Assembly: GCA_910585705.1 (NCBI GenBank) | Contig: CAJUER010000001.1 | Span: 493,374-557,373 of the forward strand | Source: an uncultured Christensenella sp. | Lineage (GTDB): Bacteria; Bacillota; Clostridia; Christensenellales; Borkfalkiaceae | Direction: 5' to 3' | DNA length: 64,000 nucleotides | Shown here: positions 23,665 through 32,407 of the stretch, one piece after another | How the letters are laid out: every line of letters begins with the position of its first letter | Numbering within the stretch: the first letter of the stretch is position 1 | Made by a program: the position numbers and the translations under genes | Notes under the pieces: generated by a model | The model's database searches: none | Seen by the model: the letters and a program-made list of their open reading frames with translations, nothing else | What the model was told of the DNA's origin: nothing

Positions 23665-25413
23665 ATGAACGAGGAAAAGTTCGCAAGCGACGAAACGGAA
23701 AAATCCGACAGCTCTGCCGTTAAGGAAAATGAAAATAAAAGCGCAATCAGCGCCGACCTTATCAGAGGACATATTAATACCATTATTCTCCGCACGCTAT
23801 ATGAACGCGACAAATACGGCTACGAGATAATAGAAGAAATAGAAAATAAAAGTCACGGCCAGTATTCACTCAAACAGCCCACACTTTACAGTGCTCTTAA
23901 AAGGCTTGAAACGCAGGGCTACATAAACGCGTATTGGAAGACTGACGAAATATCGCAGGGCGGTCGCAGAAAGTATTACACCCTTACCGATTCGGGACGT
24001 GAAATTACCGAGAAAAATCAAGCCGAATGGGAATATTCCAGAACGGTTATCGACAATCTTATTTCCGACCGTTCTTTCGATTTTTCACAACCCGCACCCA
24101 ACAGCGTAGATTTTAAAATTTTAAAAAAATCAACTTCGCGCGTGCCCGTTATGAAATTCGATTACGACGATGACGATGATGAGTACAATGATGAGTTTTA
24201 TAACAAAATAATTGACGACAATCATGCAAGTGAAGCAAAAGCAGATAGCACGGAAGAAAAATCATTCGATACTCTTTCGAAGGTTGACGTTAAGCCGGAA
24301 ACGATTACGGCTTACACCGAAGAAACTGTTTATTACGAAGCGGCGTCAGTTGTACAGCCTTCACCTATATTGACTACTTCTCCTCACCCCGAATCGAAAC
24401 CCCATACGGAGCTTGACTCTGTGGTCAAAGACAAACCGATTACCGAGTTGCAGGAAGAAGAAAACGAAGTTTCTGAGCCTGTTTATAACGACCCCGCCCC
24501 CGCTTCGATAATCGAACCTTTTATCGAACATAATAACGGGCCAGTACGCGTTATCGATGAGGTTGCGCCTCAACTCGAACCTGTTCGCATTATTGAAACG
24601 GTAAAAGTAGAACAACGTCCCGTCAGGGAAGATACCGAAGACCGTGCGCCGATCATCGAAGAAGACCCTCCTATGACAGCCGAACAACGGCGTATCGTTC
24701 ACGAAAATTATTTGCGTCTTATATCCGAGCCGGTGCGTGAAGAGCCGCACGAGGTTGAACAAGTTCCCGTCGCAGACGATATTGACACTGAAAAACTTAT
24801 ATATAACAATAAACCGGAAACTGAACGCGATTATAGAAATCTCGTAAATAAGCTTTTTATTAAAACGATTAAATATAATCCGCAGACCGAAGAGAAAGCC
24901 GATTATGCTAAACAAACCGCTAAGCCGGATGTTGACGACCTTACGTCAAAAGCCAACAGCGACGGATTGAAAATCAATTCGGCAGATCATGTTATATCGG
25001 GCTCACACAAAAAAAGCTATAATCGTGGCAGTTGCCTTTTTAAAAGTTCTTTGATAATTTCAATTATTTTCCTTCTTGAATTTACCCTTTGCCTCCTATT
25101 CAGAAAAGAACTTGAAATCGGTTTGGCTTATCCGTTTGTAATTCTTGCCGTAGCGGCGACACAGTTGCTTATATTCGGCGTACTTTATTACACTGATATC
25201 GGTAAGTATTCAAGAAAACCCAGTTCACTTATTTACCTGTCCGCTTGCATAATAGTAACTATAATTCTTATATTTATTATTTTCATCGTTTCGCTAATAA
25301 TCGGCGTTAACTTTGCTTCGGCAGGGAGCATTCTTTCGAAAATAATCATTCCCTGCTTTATAGCACTGAATATTCCCGCTTTCGGAGTCTGCTTCTACTT
25401 TTTCAGTAAATAA
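23665..25413 (+). CDS. PadR-like winged-helix protein with acidic linker and four C-terminal membrane helices
   Basis: 582 residues from the ATG at 23665, which has GGAGG at ideal spacing. Residues 31-130 form a PadR-type winged helix (YGYEIIEEIE, LYSALKRLETQGYI, GGRRKYYTLTDSGRE). Residues about 135-450 are low-complexity, rich in Asp, Glu and Pro, with a DDDDD run near residue 170, probably disordered. Residues 455-582 contain four hydrophobic segments (about 460-480, 487-509, 521-546, 559-581). Ordinary PadR proteins are 100-200 residues and soluble, so this looks like a membrane-tethered DNA-binding protein. Signal and targets are unknown. Confidence 0.8.
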   Translation: MNEEKFASDETEKSDSSAVKENENKSAISADLIRGHINTIILRTLYERDKYGYEIIEEIENKSHGQYSLKQPTLYSALKRLETQGYINAYWKTDEISQGGRRKYYTLTDSGREITEKNQAEWEYSRTVIDNLISDRSFDFSQPAPNSVDFKILKKSTSRVPVMKFDYDDDDDEYNDEFYNKIIDDNHASEAKADSTEEKSFDTLSKVDVKPETITAYTEETVYYEAASVVQPSPILTTSPHPESKPHTELDSVVKDKPITELQEEENEVSEPVYNDPAPASIIEPFIEHNNGPVRVIDEVAPQLEPVRIIETVKVEQRPVREDTEDRAPIIEEDPPMTAEQRRIVHENYLRLISEPVREEPHEVEQVPVADDIDTEKLIYNNKPETERDYRNLVNKLFIKTIKYNPQTEEKADYAKQTAKPDVDDLTSKANSDGLKINSADHVISGSHKKSYNRGSCLFKSSLIISIIFLLEFTLCLLFRKELEIGLAYPFVILAVAATQLLIFGVLYYTDIGKYSRKPSSLIYLSACIIVTIILIFIIFIVSLIIGVNFASAGSILSKIIIPCFIALNIPAFGVCFYFFSK

Positions 25414-25453
25414 TATAAAATAGAAACACTAGTTACAATGTGTTAAATATGAT

Positions 25454-25486
25454 TAAAGAGCAAGGATAATTATCCTTGCTCTTTTC
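25454..25486 (+). terminator. Terminator after the PadR-like gene
   Basis: Near-perfect stem aaagagcaaggata / tatccttgctcttt with a very short loop, then TTCTTTA. Symmetric enough to act in both directions. Confidence 0.8.
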
Positions 25487-25850
25487 TTTAATGCTGATAA
25501 AATTTAACTATAAAACATTATAATTTAAAGAAAAGTAAAATGCTTATTAATTTCAGCTCATCAAAGAAATCAATGCTTTACTTAAACGAAGCAATTCCAC
25601 TCCGCACAATGTAACAATCACTTTTTTTCGTCTTTATCTAAAACAATTCTTTCATAGAATTATAATCTTTAAAAATTTTGCTTATGCCCACCACTCAACC
25701 ACAATTTAACCTATGCTTGCGGAATAGATTCATCATCTTTACCGACGGTAAAATTTTTTTCGCACAACTCTTATTGCTTAGTTAATAACGCGTTTTGAGT
25801 ATCGTTTTTGTATTTGATATGTGTCAAACCGCTGAATTTTAATATTCTAA
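25487..25850. other. Gene-free stretch; possible decayed gene on the minus strand
   Basis: No intact ORF. On the minus strand, fragments such as NFTVGKDDESIPQA and, after a frameshift, VIVTLCGVELLRLSKALISL read like protein but are broken by several stops, so a short pseudogene is possible. A plus-strand ORF beginning at 25808 runs antisense into rny and is not supported. No promoter or structured RNA is recognised. Confidence 0.25.
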
Positions 25851-25897
25851 CTATAAAAATTAGCACACTATACTTCGATTACAAAGATAGTGTGCTA
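25851..25897 (-). terminator. Terminator after rny
   Basis: Arms tagcacactat (25861-25871) and atagtgtgcta (25887-25897). On the minus strand the hairpin is followed by ATTTTTATAG. Confidence 0.75.
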
Positions 25898-25942
25898 TTC
25901 GTTTGTCACAAACTTTATATACTAAATGATGCAATAGCTATG

Positions 25943-27556
25943 TTATTTCGCAAACTCGCTTGCACGGAATTCTCTGATAACGTTTACTTTTATCTGACCG
26001 GGATATTCCAATTCTTTTTCGATTTTCTTCGCTATATCCTTAGCAAGGAACATTGTCTGCGCGTCGTCAATCTGTTCGGGTTTGACTATAACGCGCACTT
26101 CTCTTCCCGCCTGTATTGCGTAACACTTGTCAACGCCGCGAAAGTTTCCCGCAATAGATTCCAGCTTTTCAAGTCGCTTAACGTAGTTTGTACCCGTCTC
26201 CCTTCTTGCGCCAGGTCTTGCGCCCGATATAGCATCTGCGGCGGCAACAAGCACCGCTTCGATTGTAGTAGGCTCTACGTCGCCGTGATGAGCTTCTATG
26301 GCGTTGATAATCTTTCCGCTTTCCCTGTACTTCTTTGCAAGGTCGGCGCCTATCTGAATATGCGTACCTTCCTGCTCGTGGTCTACAGCTTTACCTATGT
26401 CGTGCAAAAGTCCCGCACGTTTCGCAAGAGTAACGTCAAGTCCGAGCTCGGAAGCCATAAGCCCCGCAAGCTGAGAAACTTCTATCGAATGTTTGTATAC
26501 GTTCTGACCGTAGCTTGTCCTGTATTTAAGTCTGCCGAGAAGTTTTATAACTTCGGGATGCAGTCCGAAAATACCGACTTCGAACATTGCGCTTTCGCCT
26601 GCCGCTTTAATTTCGGCATCCATCTCTTTCTTAACTTTTTCTACGGTTTCTTCTATCCTTGCAGGATGAATTCTTCCGTCGGTAATAAGTTTTTCAAGTG
26701 AAAGTCTCGCAATTTCGCGCCTTACTGGATCAAATCCGGAAAGGATTACAACTTCGGGAGTATCGTCGATAATCAACTCGATTCCGGTTGCATTTTCAAT
26801 CGCACGGATATTTCTGCCTTCTCTGCCGATGAGTCTTGCTTTCATATCGTCACTCGGAAGCTGAACAACCGACACGGTTATTTCCGAAGCATGGTCTGCG
26901 GCGCAACGCTGAATTGCCAGCGACACGATTTTTTTCGCTTCCTGTACGGCTTCGTCTTTCGCAGTCTGCTCGATATTTCTTACCTGCAACGCAACGTCAT
27001 GGCGCGTTTCTTCCAGAATTTCGGAAGCAAGTAGCTTCTTTGCCTCGTCTTTGGTAAGCTGCGCAACCTTTTCAAGCTCCTGAACCATAAGTTCGTGCTG
27101 ATGGTTGATTTTTTCCTGAGTTTTCTTTACTTCGAGTTCCTTGTTTGCGAGTTCCCTTTTCTGCTGCTCGATACCGTCGTTTCTCTTGTTCAGAGCCTCG
27201 TCCTTTTTATCAAGCGAATCCTCCTTCTGCAAAAGTCTTTGTTCCATTTTTTGCAGCTCGAGTTTTTTCTCTCTAGTTTCTCTTTCGAACTCGTTTCTTA
27301 ATTGCAGTTCCTGTTCCTTTGCTTCTAATATTGCCTCTTTTTTCAATGCTTTACATTCAAGTGAAGCGTCGTCAATCATCTTTTTAGTTCTTGTCTGAAC
27401 TTCACCCAATCTCTTTTCCGTCAGTTTTCTGTTGATTAAAAAACCGACCAAAAAACCAATACCGAGCGCAACGACAATTCCTATGGAAAGTCCTACGGCT
27501 AAACCCACGTTTGCGTTGCCCGCAAGAAACAGGACGCTTAACATATTTGCTTTCAT
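25943..27556 (-). CDS. rny: Ribonuclease Y
   Basis: Membrane-anchored endoribonuclease that initiates mRNA decay in Bacillota. 537 residues: an N-terminal membrane helix (about 14-42), a long coiled coil (about 45-200, rich in Lys/Glu heptads), a KH domain with GREGRNIRAIENATGI, and an HD hydrolase domain with the HDIGKAVDHE metal motif. The ATG has an AGGAGG site. It is transcribed alone from its own promoter, downstream of the recA-nadE operon, an arrangement close to recA as in Bacillus. Confidence 0.98.
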   Translation of the reverse strand: MKANMLSVLFLAGNANVGLAVGLSIGIVVALGIGFLVGFLINRKLTEKRLGEVQTRTKKMIDDASLECKALKKEAILEAKEQELQLRNEFERETREKKLELQKMEQRLLQKEDSLDKKDEALNKRNDGIEQQKRELANKELEVKKTQEKINHQHELMVQELEKVAQLTKDEAKKLLASEILEETRHDVALQVRNIEQTAKDEAVQEAKKIVSLAIQRCAADHASEITVSVVQLPSDDMKARLIGREGRNIRAIENATGIELIIDDTPEVVILSGFDPVRREIARLSLEKLITDGRIHPARIEETVEKVKKEMDAEIKAAGESAMFEVGIFGLHPEVIKLLGRLKYRTSYGQNVYKHSIEVSQLAGLMASELGLDVTLAKRAGLLHDIGKAVDHEQEGTHIQIGADLAKKYRESGKIINAIEAHHGDVEPTTIEAVLVAAADAISGARPGARRETGTNYVKRLEKLESIAGNFRGVDKCYAIQAGREVRVIVKPEQIDDAQTMFLAKDIAKKIEKELEYPGQIKVNVIREFRASEFAK

Positions 27557-27627
27557 ATAAGCCTCCTGAATAATGTTTTAAATATATACGAACTCCGCCG
27601 AAACGGAGCAGTTTATATCCATATTCT

Positions 27628-27656
27628 ATTTTACACCCAACGGATTAAAAAGTCAA
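27628..27656 (-). promoter_or_regulatory. Sigma-A promoter for rny
   Basis: Minus strand TTGACT (27656-27651), 17-bp spacer, TAAAAT (27633-27628). Confidence 0.75.
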
Positions 27657-27682
27657 TTTATTAAAATAAATACTTTATATAA

Positions 27683-27711
27683 TATAAAAAAAAGGCGGAA
27701 CAAGCCGCCTT
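27683..27711 (-). terminator. Terminator after nadE
   Basis: Stem aaggcgg / ccgcctt; on the minus strand followed by a run of eight Ts. It separates the ftsK-to-nadE operon from rny. Confidence 0.88.
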
Positions 27712-27718
27712 AATTATT

Positions 27719-29626
27719 CTAATTTATATCGTCAAGCCATATTTTTGCAACTGCGTCCGAAGGCATTCTCCAATCGCCGCGCGGAGAAAGTGAAACCGAG
27801 CCTATTTTTACTCCGTCAGGCAAGCAAGAACGCTTGAATTGTTGCGCAAAAAACCGCGTATAAAAATTTTTAAGCCATTTTTTAATTGTTTCAGCGTCAT
27901 ACACTCCGCAAAACGCCTGTTCCGCAAGAAACTGCACCTTTGACGGTTTGAACCCGTAGCGCACAGCGTAATATAAGAAGAAATCGTGCAAAATATAGGG
28001 TCCTATCAAATCTTCCGTTTTCTGGGAAATTTCGCCGTTTGCGGAAGGAGGCAAAAGCTCGGGACTGATTTCGGTGTTCACAATATTTTTAAGTACGTTG
28101 CCGCACTCTCCGCCTAATCTCTCCGCTTCGTACTCTATAAGATACTTAACAAGCGTTTTCGGCACGGAACAGTTCACTCCGTACATCGACATATGGTCGC
28201 CGTTATAAGTCGCCCAACCAAGCGCCAGCTCGCTCAAATCGCCGGTACCGACAACAAGTCCGCTAGTCTGATTTGCAATATCCATAAGTATAAGCGTTCT
28301 CATTCGCGCCTGTGCGTTTTCATAGGTTACGTCGTGCTTATCAGTATCCTGTTCAATATCTTTAAAATGCTGTAAAACACTATCGGTTATAGAAATCATC
28401 CTGCCTGTAACACCAAGAGACTCTATAAGCATTAACGAGCTTGCTTTGGTTTTTTCCGTAGTGCCGAATCCGGGCATAGTAACGGCAATAATATCTTTCA
28501 GATCTTTACCGAGAGAGTTAAATGCGCGGCAAGTAACCAAAAGCGCCAAAGCGGAATCAAGTCCGCCGGAAATTCCTATTACCGCAGTTTTACAATTTGT
28601 GTGCAGTAAACGTTTTTCAAGCCCCTTCTGCTGAATAGTTAATATCCTATCGATGCGACGATTTAAATTAGCGCTGTCCTGCGGAATAAACGGAGTTTTA
28701 GAAAACTCACGCAAAAGTTTTTCCGGTTTTAAATTAGTTTTAAAAGTCTTTATGCAATACTTTTCTTCGCTTTCGCCGTCATAAACGCTTGCCGTCCTTC
28801 TGCGCTCGGCTGAAAGCATCTCCACGTCTATTTCACCGTATATCAATCCGTTTTCAAACAGCTTGCTTTCGGCAAGAATTTTGCCGTTTTCCGCTATAAT
28901 ATTATGCCCGGAAAATACCGCGTCTGTAGTACTTTCGCCGTCGCCGGAATCGCAATAAACATAACCCGCAACCAACTTAGCCGACTGAATTTCAATAAGC
29001 TTCCTTCTGTATTCGGCTTTACCTACCGTTTCGTTACTGCAAGAAAGATTGACGATAATATTCGCGCCTGCCCGCGCGTGTTGAATCGACGGAGATTGCG
29101 GAGCCCAAACGTCTTCGCATATTTCCGCCGCAACGGTAAAATCATTGCAATTATTTGCCGAGAATATTAAACGCGTATCGAGTAATACTTCTTTACCGCC
29201 TATTTCAACCGTTAGCGGAGTTTTCGGCGCGGAAGAAAAGTTGCGCTTTTCATAAAACTCGCCGTAATTAGGCAAATACGTTTTGGGAACGGCGCCCAAA
29301 ATCTCGCCGTGCGACACAGCAACCGCACAATTGTACAGCCTACCGCAATTGGCAACAGGTGCGCCTATAAAAACAAGCGTATCCACGTCCTCAGTCGCTT
29401 TGCATATTTTTTTAAATGCATCATCGCATGAGGATAAAAGTGCGGTTTGATTGAATAGATCTCCGCACGTATAGCCGCATAGAGAAAGTTCGGGAAAGAC
29501 TGTAAGCTGACTTCCGTTTTTAGCGCTTTCTTTTATTGCTTTTATTATCTGTTTTTCATTAAATTCAACGTCGGCAACTTTAATTTGCGGAGTCGCCGCG
29601 CAAATTTTAACAAATCCGTATTGCAT
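27719..29626 (-). CDS. nadE: Glutamine-dependent NAD+ synthase
   Basis: Amidates nicotinate adenine dinucleotide to NAD+ using glutamine. 635 residues with two domains. The N-terminal nitrilase-like glutaminase shows FPELSLCGYT, the lysine region KTYLPNYGEFYEKR and the nucleophile cysteine in AEICEDVWAP. The C-terminal synthetase has the PP-loop GISGGLDSALALLV and GTGDLSELALGWATYNGDHM. Its ATG directly abuts the recA stop codon, indicating one operon. The NMN-deamidase domain of CinA two genes upstream works in the same NAD pathway. Confidence 0.97.
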   Translation of the reverse strand: MQYGFVKICAATPQIKVADVEFNEKQIIKAIKESAKNGSQLTVFPELSLCGYTCGDLFNQTALLSSCDDAFKKICKATEDVDTLVFIGAPVANCGRLYNCAVAVSHGEILGAVPKTYLPNYGEFYEKRNFSSAPKTPLTVEIGGKEVLLDTRLIFSANNCNDFTVAAEICEDVWAPQSPSIQHARAGANIIVNLSCSNETVGKAEYRRKLIEIQSAKLVAGYVYCDSGDGESTTDAVFSGHNIIAENGKILAESKLFENGLIYGEIDVEMLSAERRRTASVYDGESEEKYCIKTFKTNLKPEKLLREFSKTPFIPQDSANLNRRIDRILTIQQKGLEKRLLHTNCKTAVIGISGGLDSALALLVTCRAFNSLGKDLKDIIAVTMPGFGTTEKTKASSLMLIESLGVTGRMISITDSVLQHFKDIEQDTDKHDVTYENAQARMRTLILMDIANQTSGLVVGTGDLSELALGWATYNGDHMSMYGVNCSVPKTLVKYLIEYEAERLGGECGNVLKNIVNTEISPELLPPSANGEISQKTEDLIGPYILHDFFLYYAVRYGFKPSKVQFLAEQAFCGVYDAETIKKWLKNFYTRFFAQQFKRSCLPDGVKIGSVSLSPRGDWRMPSDAVAKIWLDDIN

Positions 29627-30634
29627 TTAGTCCTTCTTCGATAATGCCGCTTTGTGCGCTTCTCTGATTTTAGCGTCAAGCTCCTTTGTAAATTCGGGAT
29701 TTTCTTTAAGGTACTCCCTCATCTTTTCTCTGCCCTGCGCAAGCTTTTCCTCGTTATAATAAACGAAAGCGCCGCTCTTCGTGAGTATACCGTACTCAAT
29801 TCCAAGATCGATTAGACAACCTTCCTGTGAAATTCCTTCACCGTAAATTATATCGAACTCCGCAACTTTGAACGGAGGCGCAACTTTGTTTTTAACAACT
29901 TTGCACTTCGTTCTGTTGCCGATAACGTCCGTTCCGTTTTTAAGCGCGTCAGCCTTTCTTATATCGAGTCTTACTGTTGCAAAATATTTAAGAGCTTTAC
30001 CGCCGGGCGTGGTTTCGGGATTGCCGAACATAACACCGACCTTTTCACGAAGCTGGTTAATAAAAATTACGCACGTTTTCGAGCGGTTTGTAATAGCCGT
30101 GAGTTTACGCAGTGCCTGCGACATGAGTCTTGCCAAAAGTCCGACGTGCGTATCGCCCATATCTCCTTCGATTTCCGCTTTCGGAGTCAACGCCGCAACA
30201 GAGTCAATAACAATTACGTCAACAGCGCTTGAACGGACGAGCGACTCGCAAATGTCAAGAGCTTGTTCACCCGTGTCGGGCTGGGATAAATATAGCTCGT
30301 TGGTGTCTACCCCGAGTGCGTGAGCATACTGTGCGTCAAGCGCGTGCTCGGCGTCAATAAACGCTGCAACGCCGCCCATCTTCTGAGTTTCCGCAATTAT
30401 ATGAAGCGCAACCGTAGTTTTACCGGAAGATTCTGGTCCGTAAATTTCAAGAATTCTTCCTCTGGGAACGCCGCCGACGCCCAAAGCCAGGTCTAAAGAA
30501 AGACAGCCCGTAGGAATAAATTCCAAATCGGTACTGACTTTGTAGTCGCCCAGTTTCATAATCGAGCCTTTGCCGTACTGCTTTTCTATCATAGCAACGG
30601 TAGAGTTCAGTGCTTTAAGTTTTTCTTCGTTCAT
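29627..30634 (-). CDS. recA: Recombinase RecA
   Basis: Strand-exchange ATPase and LexA co-protease. 335 residues. Walker A GPESSGKTT lies near residue 65; the FIDAEHALD, loop L2 region NQLREKVGVMFGNPETTPGGKALK and VIDSVAALTPKAEI segments are all present. An AGGAG site precedes the ATG at a slightly long spacing. Only 19 bases separate it from cinA, so transcription comes from the operon promoter before ftsK; no LexA-type box (CGAAC-N4-GTTCG) is seen in this gap. Confidence 0.99.
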   Translation of the reverse strand: MNEEKLKALNSTVAMIEKQYGKGSIMKLGDYKVSTDLEFIPTGCLSLDLALGVGGVPRGRILEIYGPESSGKTTVALHIIAETQKMGGVAAFIDAEHALDAQYAHALGVDTNELYLSQPDTGEQALDICESLVRSSAVDVIVIDSVAALTPKAEIEGDMGDTHVGLLARLMSQALRKLTAITNRSKTCVIFINQLREKVGVMFGNPETTPGGKALKYFATVRLDIRKADALKNGTDVIGNRTKCKVVKNKVAPPFKVAEFDIIYGEGISQEGCLIDLGIEYGILTKSGAFVYYNEEKLAQGREKMREYLKENPEFTKELDAKIREAHKAALSKKD

Positions 30635-30653
30635 TTATGTTTATTCTCCTGAA

Positions 30654-31757
30654 TTATTTTAACGTTTTGAATGCAAGGAACAGCGCAAGGTTAATTGCCG
30701 TTCTTGTAATATTTTCCCTGTCGCCTTTAAGATTATATTTATAAACCGACACGGTGTCGCGCGAGCCTATAGCGATATAAGAAAGCCCTACTGGTTTTTT
30801 AGTATTGTCGGAGTTAGGTCCGGCAATGCCCGTTGTCGCTATGCTGATATCGCATTTACCAGTGTTTAAAAGCCCCTCCGCCATTTCGTAAGCAGTTTGA
30901 GGCGAAACCGCGCCGTACTGCTTCAAAGTAATTTCCTGAACGCCCAAACGCTTGATTTTTGCCTCGTTGGAATAAGTGTTCAAGCCTTCATAAAAAACGG
31001 AACTAATGCCGGGTACTTCGACTAAGCTTTTCGATAAGCCGCCGCCGGTGAACGACTCGGCAACACTCATACTCATTCTGCGAAGTTTCAGAAGCTGAAA
31101 AAGTCTTTGGGTAAGGCTGATATCCTCGATTGCATAAATGTATTCGTTTAAAATGCCTACTATTGCGCGCGTGGCTTCATCCAGCGTCATTTTAGAGGTT
31201 TTATTTGTATAAATAACGTCAATACGCACGTCACCGTATTTTTCTATTACGTTAAAATCCAGTTCAGTGCTTACGCTTTTCGCCGCCTTGATTGCCGCGT
31301 TTATTTTAGAAGCAGGCGCACCAACCGCTTTAATACATGCGTTTTCATACTTTACCCCGTACTTTGCGTCAAGAACTCTTTTTACGTCTTTAAACTGCAA
31401 TTTGTTCTCTTTGTCGGTATAAAGCAGAAAAACCGATTCAACGCCGGCCTTTAAAACACCCAGCTCGTCAAAGGGCTTTCCGTAAAGCGTGCCGACAAAC
31501 TTTTTTACCGCGCCTTCCATATCTTTCGGACAGCAGATAACAATGTTTGCATAGTTTTCCTTGCCCTCTTTTATTGCGCGGACAATCTCTTCAGAGTCGT
31601 TATAAGCGGAAAACGAAACGTTATCGAAAAAATATCCGAAGCCGGACATAACATTTAAAATTTCCGTAGTATTAACAAAGTCGTTGTCCCTTCTGTTTCT
31701 GAAAACCAATAAACAGCTTTTGTTTGTTTTCTTATCGGTTAATGAATTTATACTCAT
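30654..31757 (-). CDS. cinA: CinA family protein: degenerate N-domain plus NMN-amidase domain
   Basis: 367 residues. The C-terminal domain (about 215-367) is the PncC/CinA nicotinamide-nucleotide amidase: SVAESFTGGGLSKSL, the YSNEAK segment and ATTGIAGP. The usual ESCTGG cysteine is Phe. The N-terminal part aligns only loosely with the CinA molybdopterin-binding-like domain (NTTEILNVMSGFGYFFDNV) and lacks its GTELL and GGLGPT motifs, so that activity is probably lost. Order pgsA-cinA-recA is the common Bacillota one. Its start overlaps the pgsA stop by four bases. Confidence 0.87.
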   Translation of the reverse strand: MSINSLTDKKTNKSCLLVFRNRRDNDFVNTTEILNVMSGFGYFFDNVSFSAYNDSEEIVRAIKEGKENYANIVICCPKDMEGAVKKFVGTLYGKPFDELGVLKAGVESVFLLYTDKENKLQFKDVKRVLDAKYGVKYENACIKAVGAPASKINAAIKAAKSVSTELDFNVIEKYGDVRIDVIYTNKTSKMTLDEATRAIVGILNEYIYAIEDISLTQRLFQLLKLRRMSMSVAESFTGGGLSKSLVEVPGISSVFYEGLNTYSNEAKIKRLGVQEITLKQYGAVSPQTAYEMAEGLLNTGKCDISIATTGIAGPNSDNTKKPVGLSYIAIGSRDTVSVYKYNLKGDRENITRTAINLALFLAFKTLK

Positions 31758-32407
31758 TGCTTTAACACTTCGATATTTTTTACTATATAATTAATTCCTG
31801 ATATAACAGTCAAAATTACGCATAGGACGAAAAAGCCCAATCCAATATAATTGATAATTGCGCAGGTTATATGCGCGGTGAGTTCGCTCACACCGAGCCC
31901 GATTAAAAGCACTATTATGCTTATATACTGGGTTACAGTTTTGTATTTTCCTATATTGTCTGCGGCGATTACTTTTTCCGCCTTTGCCGCAACCATCCTG
32001 AAACCGCTAATAATAATTTCTCTTGCGAGAATTGCCGCAACTCCGCAACCCGCTACTATAATTGCCCAACTTCCCAAATTTGCCGTAAACGTTGCGGGAA
32101 CGGTCAAAAATACAACGAAGGCAGAGAGAACAAGTACTTTATCGGCAATCGGGTCCAAAAATTTACCGAGATTGGTTACAAGCTTATACTTCCTCGCTAT
32201 CATACCGTCAAGCATATCGGTAAAACTTGCTAATGCGAAAACCGCAAGCGCAACAAAGTAATGCGCCGTAAAATGCAAATAAAAGAAAAGTATAAAAACC
32301 GGTATCATCGCAACCCTGATTAAGGTCAGCTTATTGGGTAAATTCATAACCCCTTTGCCCGCCGCAAATTTATAAAATTTGCCGTTCTGCTTTTCTTCTT
32401 CGTTCAT
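31754..32407 (-). CDS. pgsA: CDP-diacylglycerol-glycerol-3-phosphate 3-phosphatidyltransferase
   Basis: Makes phosphatidylglycerophosphate, the precursor of phosphatidylglycerol. 217 residues, several membrane helices. The CDP-alcohol phosphatidyltransferase signature D-x2-DG-x2-AR-x8-G-x3-D-x3-D is complete (TDMLDGMIARKY through LGKFLDPIADK). A 20-residue cytoplasmic extension precedes the usual MNLPNKLTLIRV start; the upstream ATG is kept because it forms an ATGA overlap with rimO and follows a GGGAG site. Between rimO and cinA in the operon. Confidence 0.96.
   Translation of the reverse strand: MNEEEKQNGKFYKFAAGKGVMNLPNKLTLIRVAMIPVFILFFYLHFTAHYFVALAVFALASFTDMLDGMIARKYKLVTNLGKFLDPIADKVLVLSAFVVFLTVPATFTANLGSWAIIVAGCGVAAILAREIIISGFRMVAAKAEKVIAADNIGKYKTVTQYISIIVLLIGLGVSELTAHITCAIINYIGLGFFVLCVILTVISGINYIVKNIEVLKQ

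Noticed and set aside
24361..24915. 184-residue minus-strand ORF inside the PadR-like gene
   Set aside because: It is the reverse reading of the acidic linker (hence rich in Phe, Arg and Asn) and lacks a ribosome binding site.
25808..26701. 297-residue ORF on the plus strand
   Set aside because: It runs mostly antisense through the KH-HD region of rny, has no ribosome binding site or promoter, and its composition (many Phe, Tyr, Cys, Arg) is that of a reverse-strand shadow.
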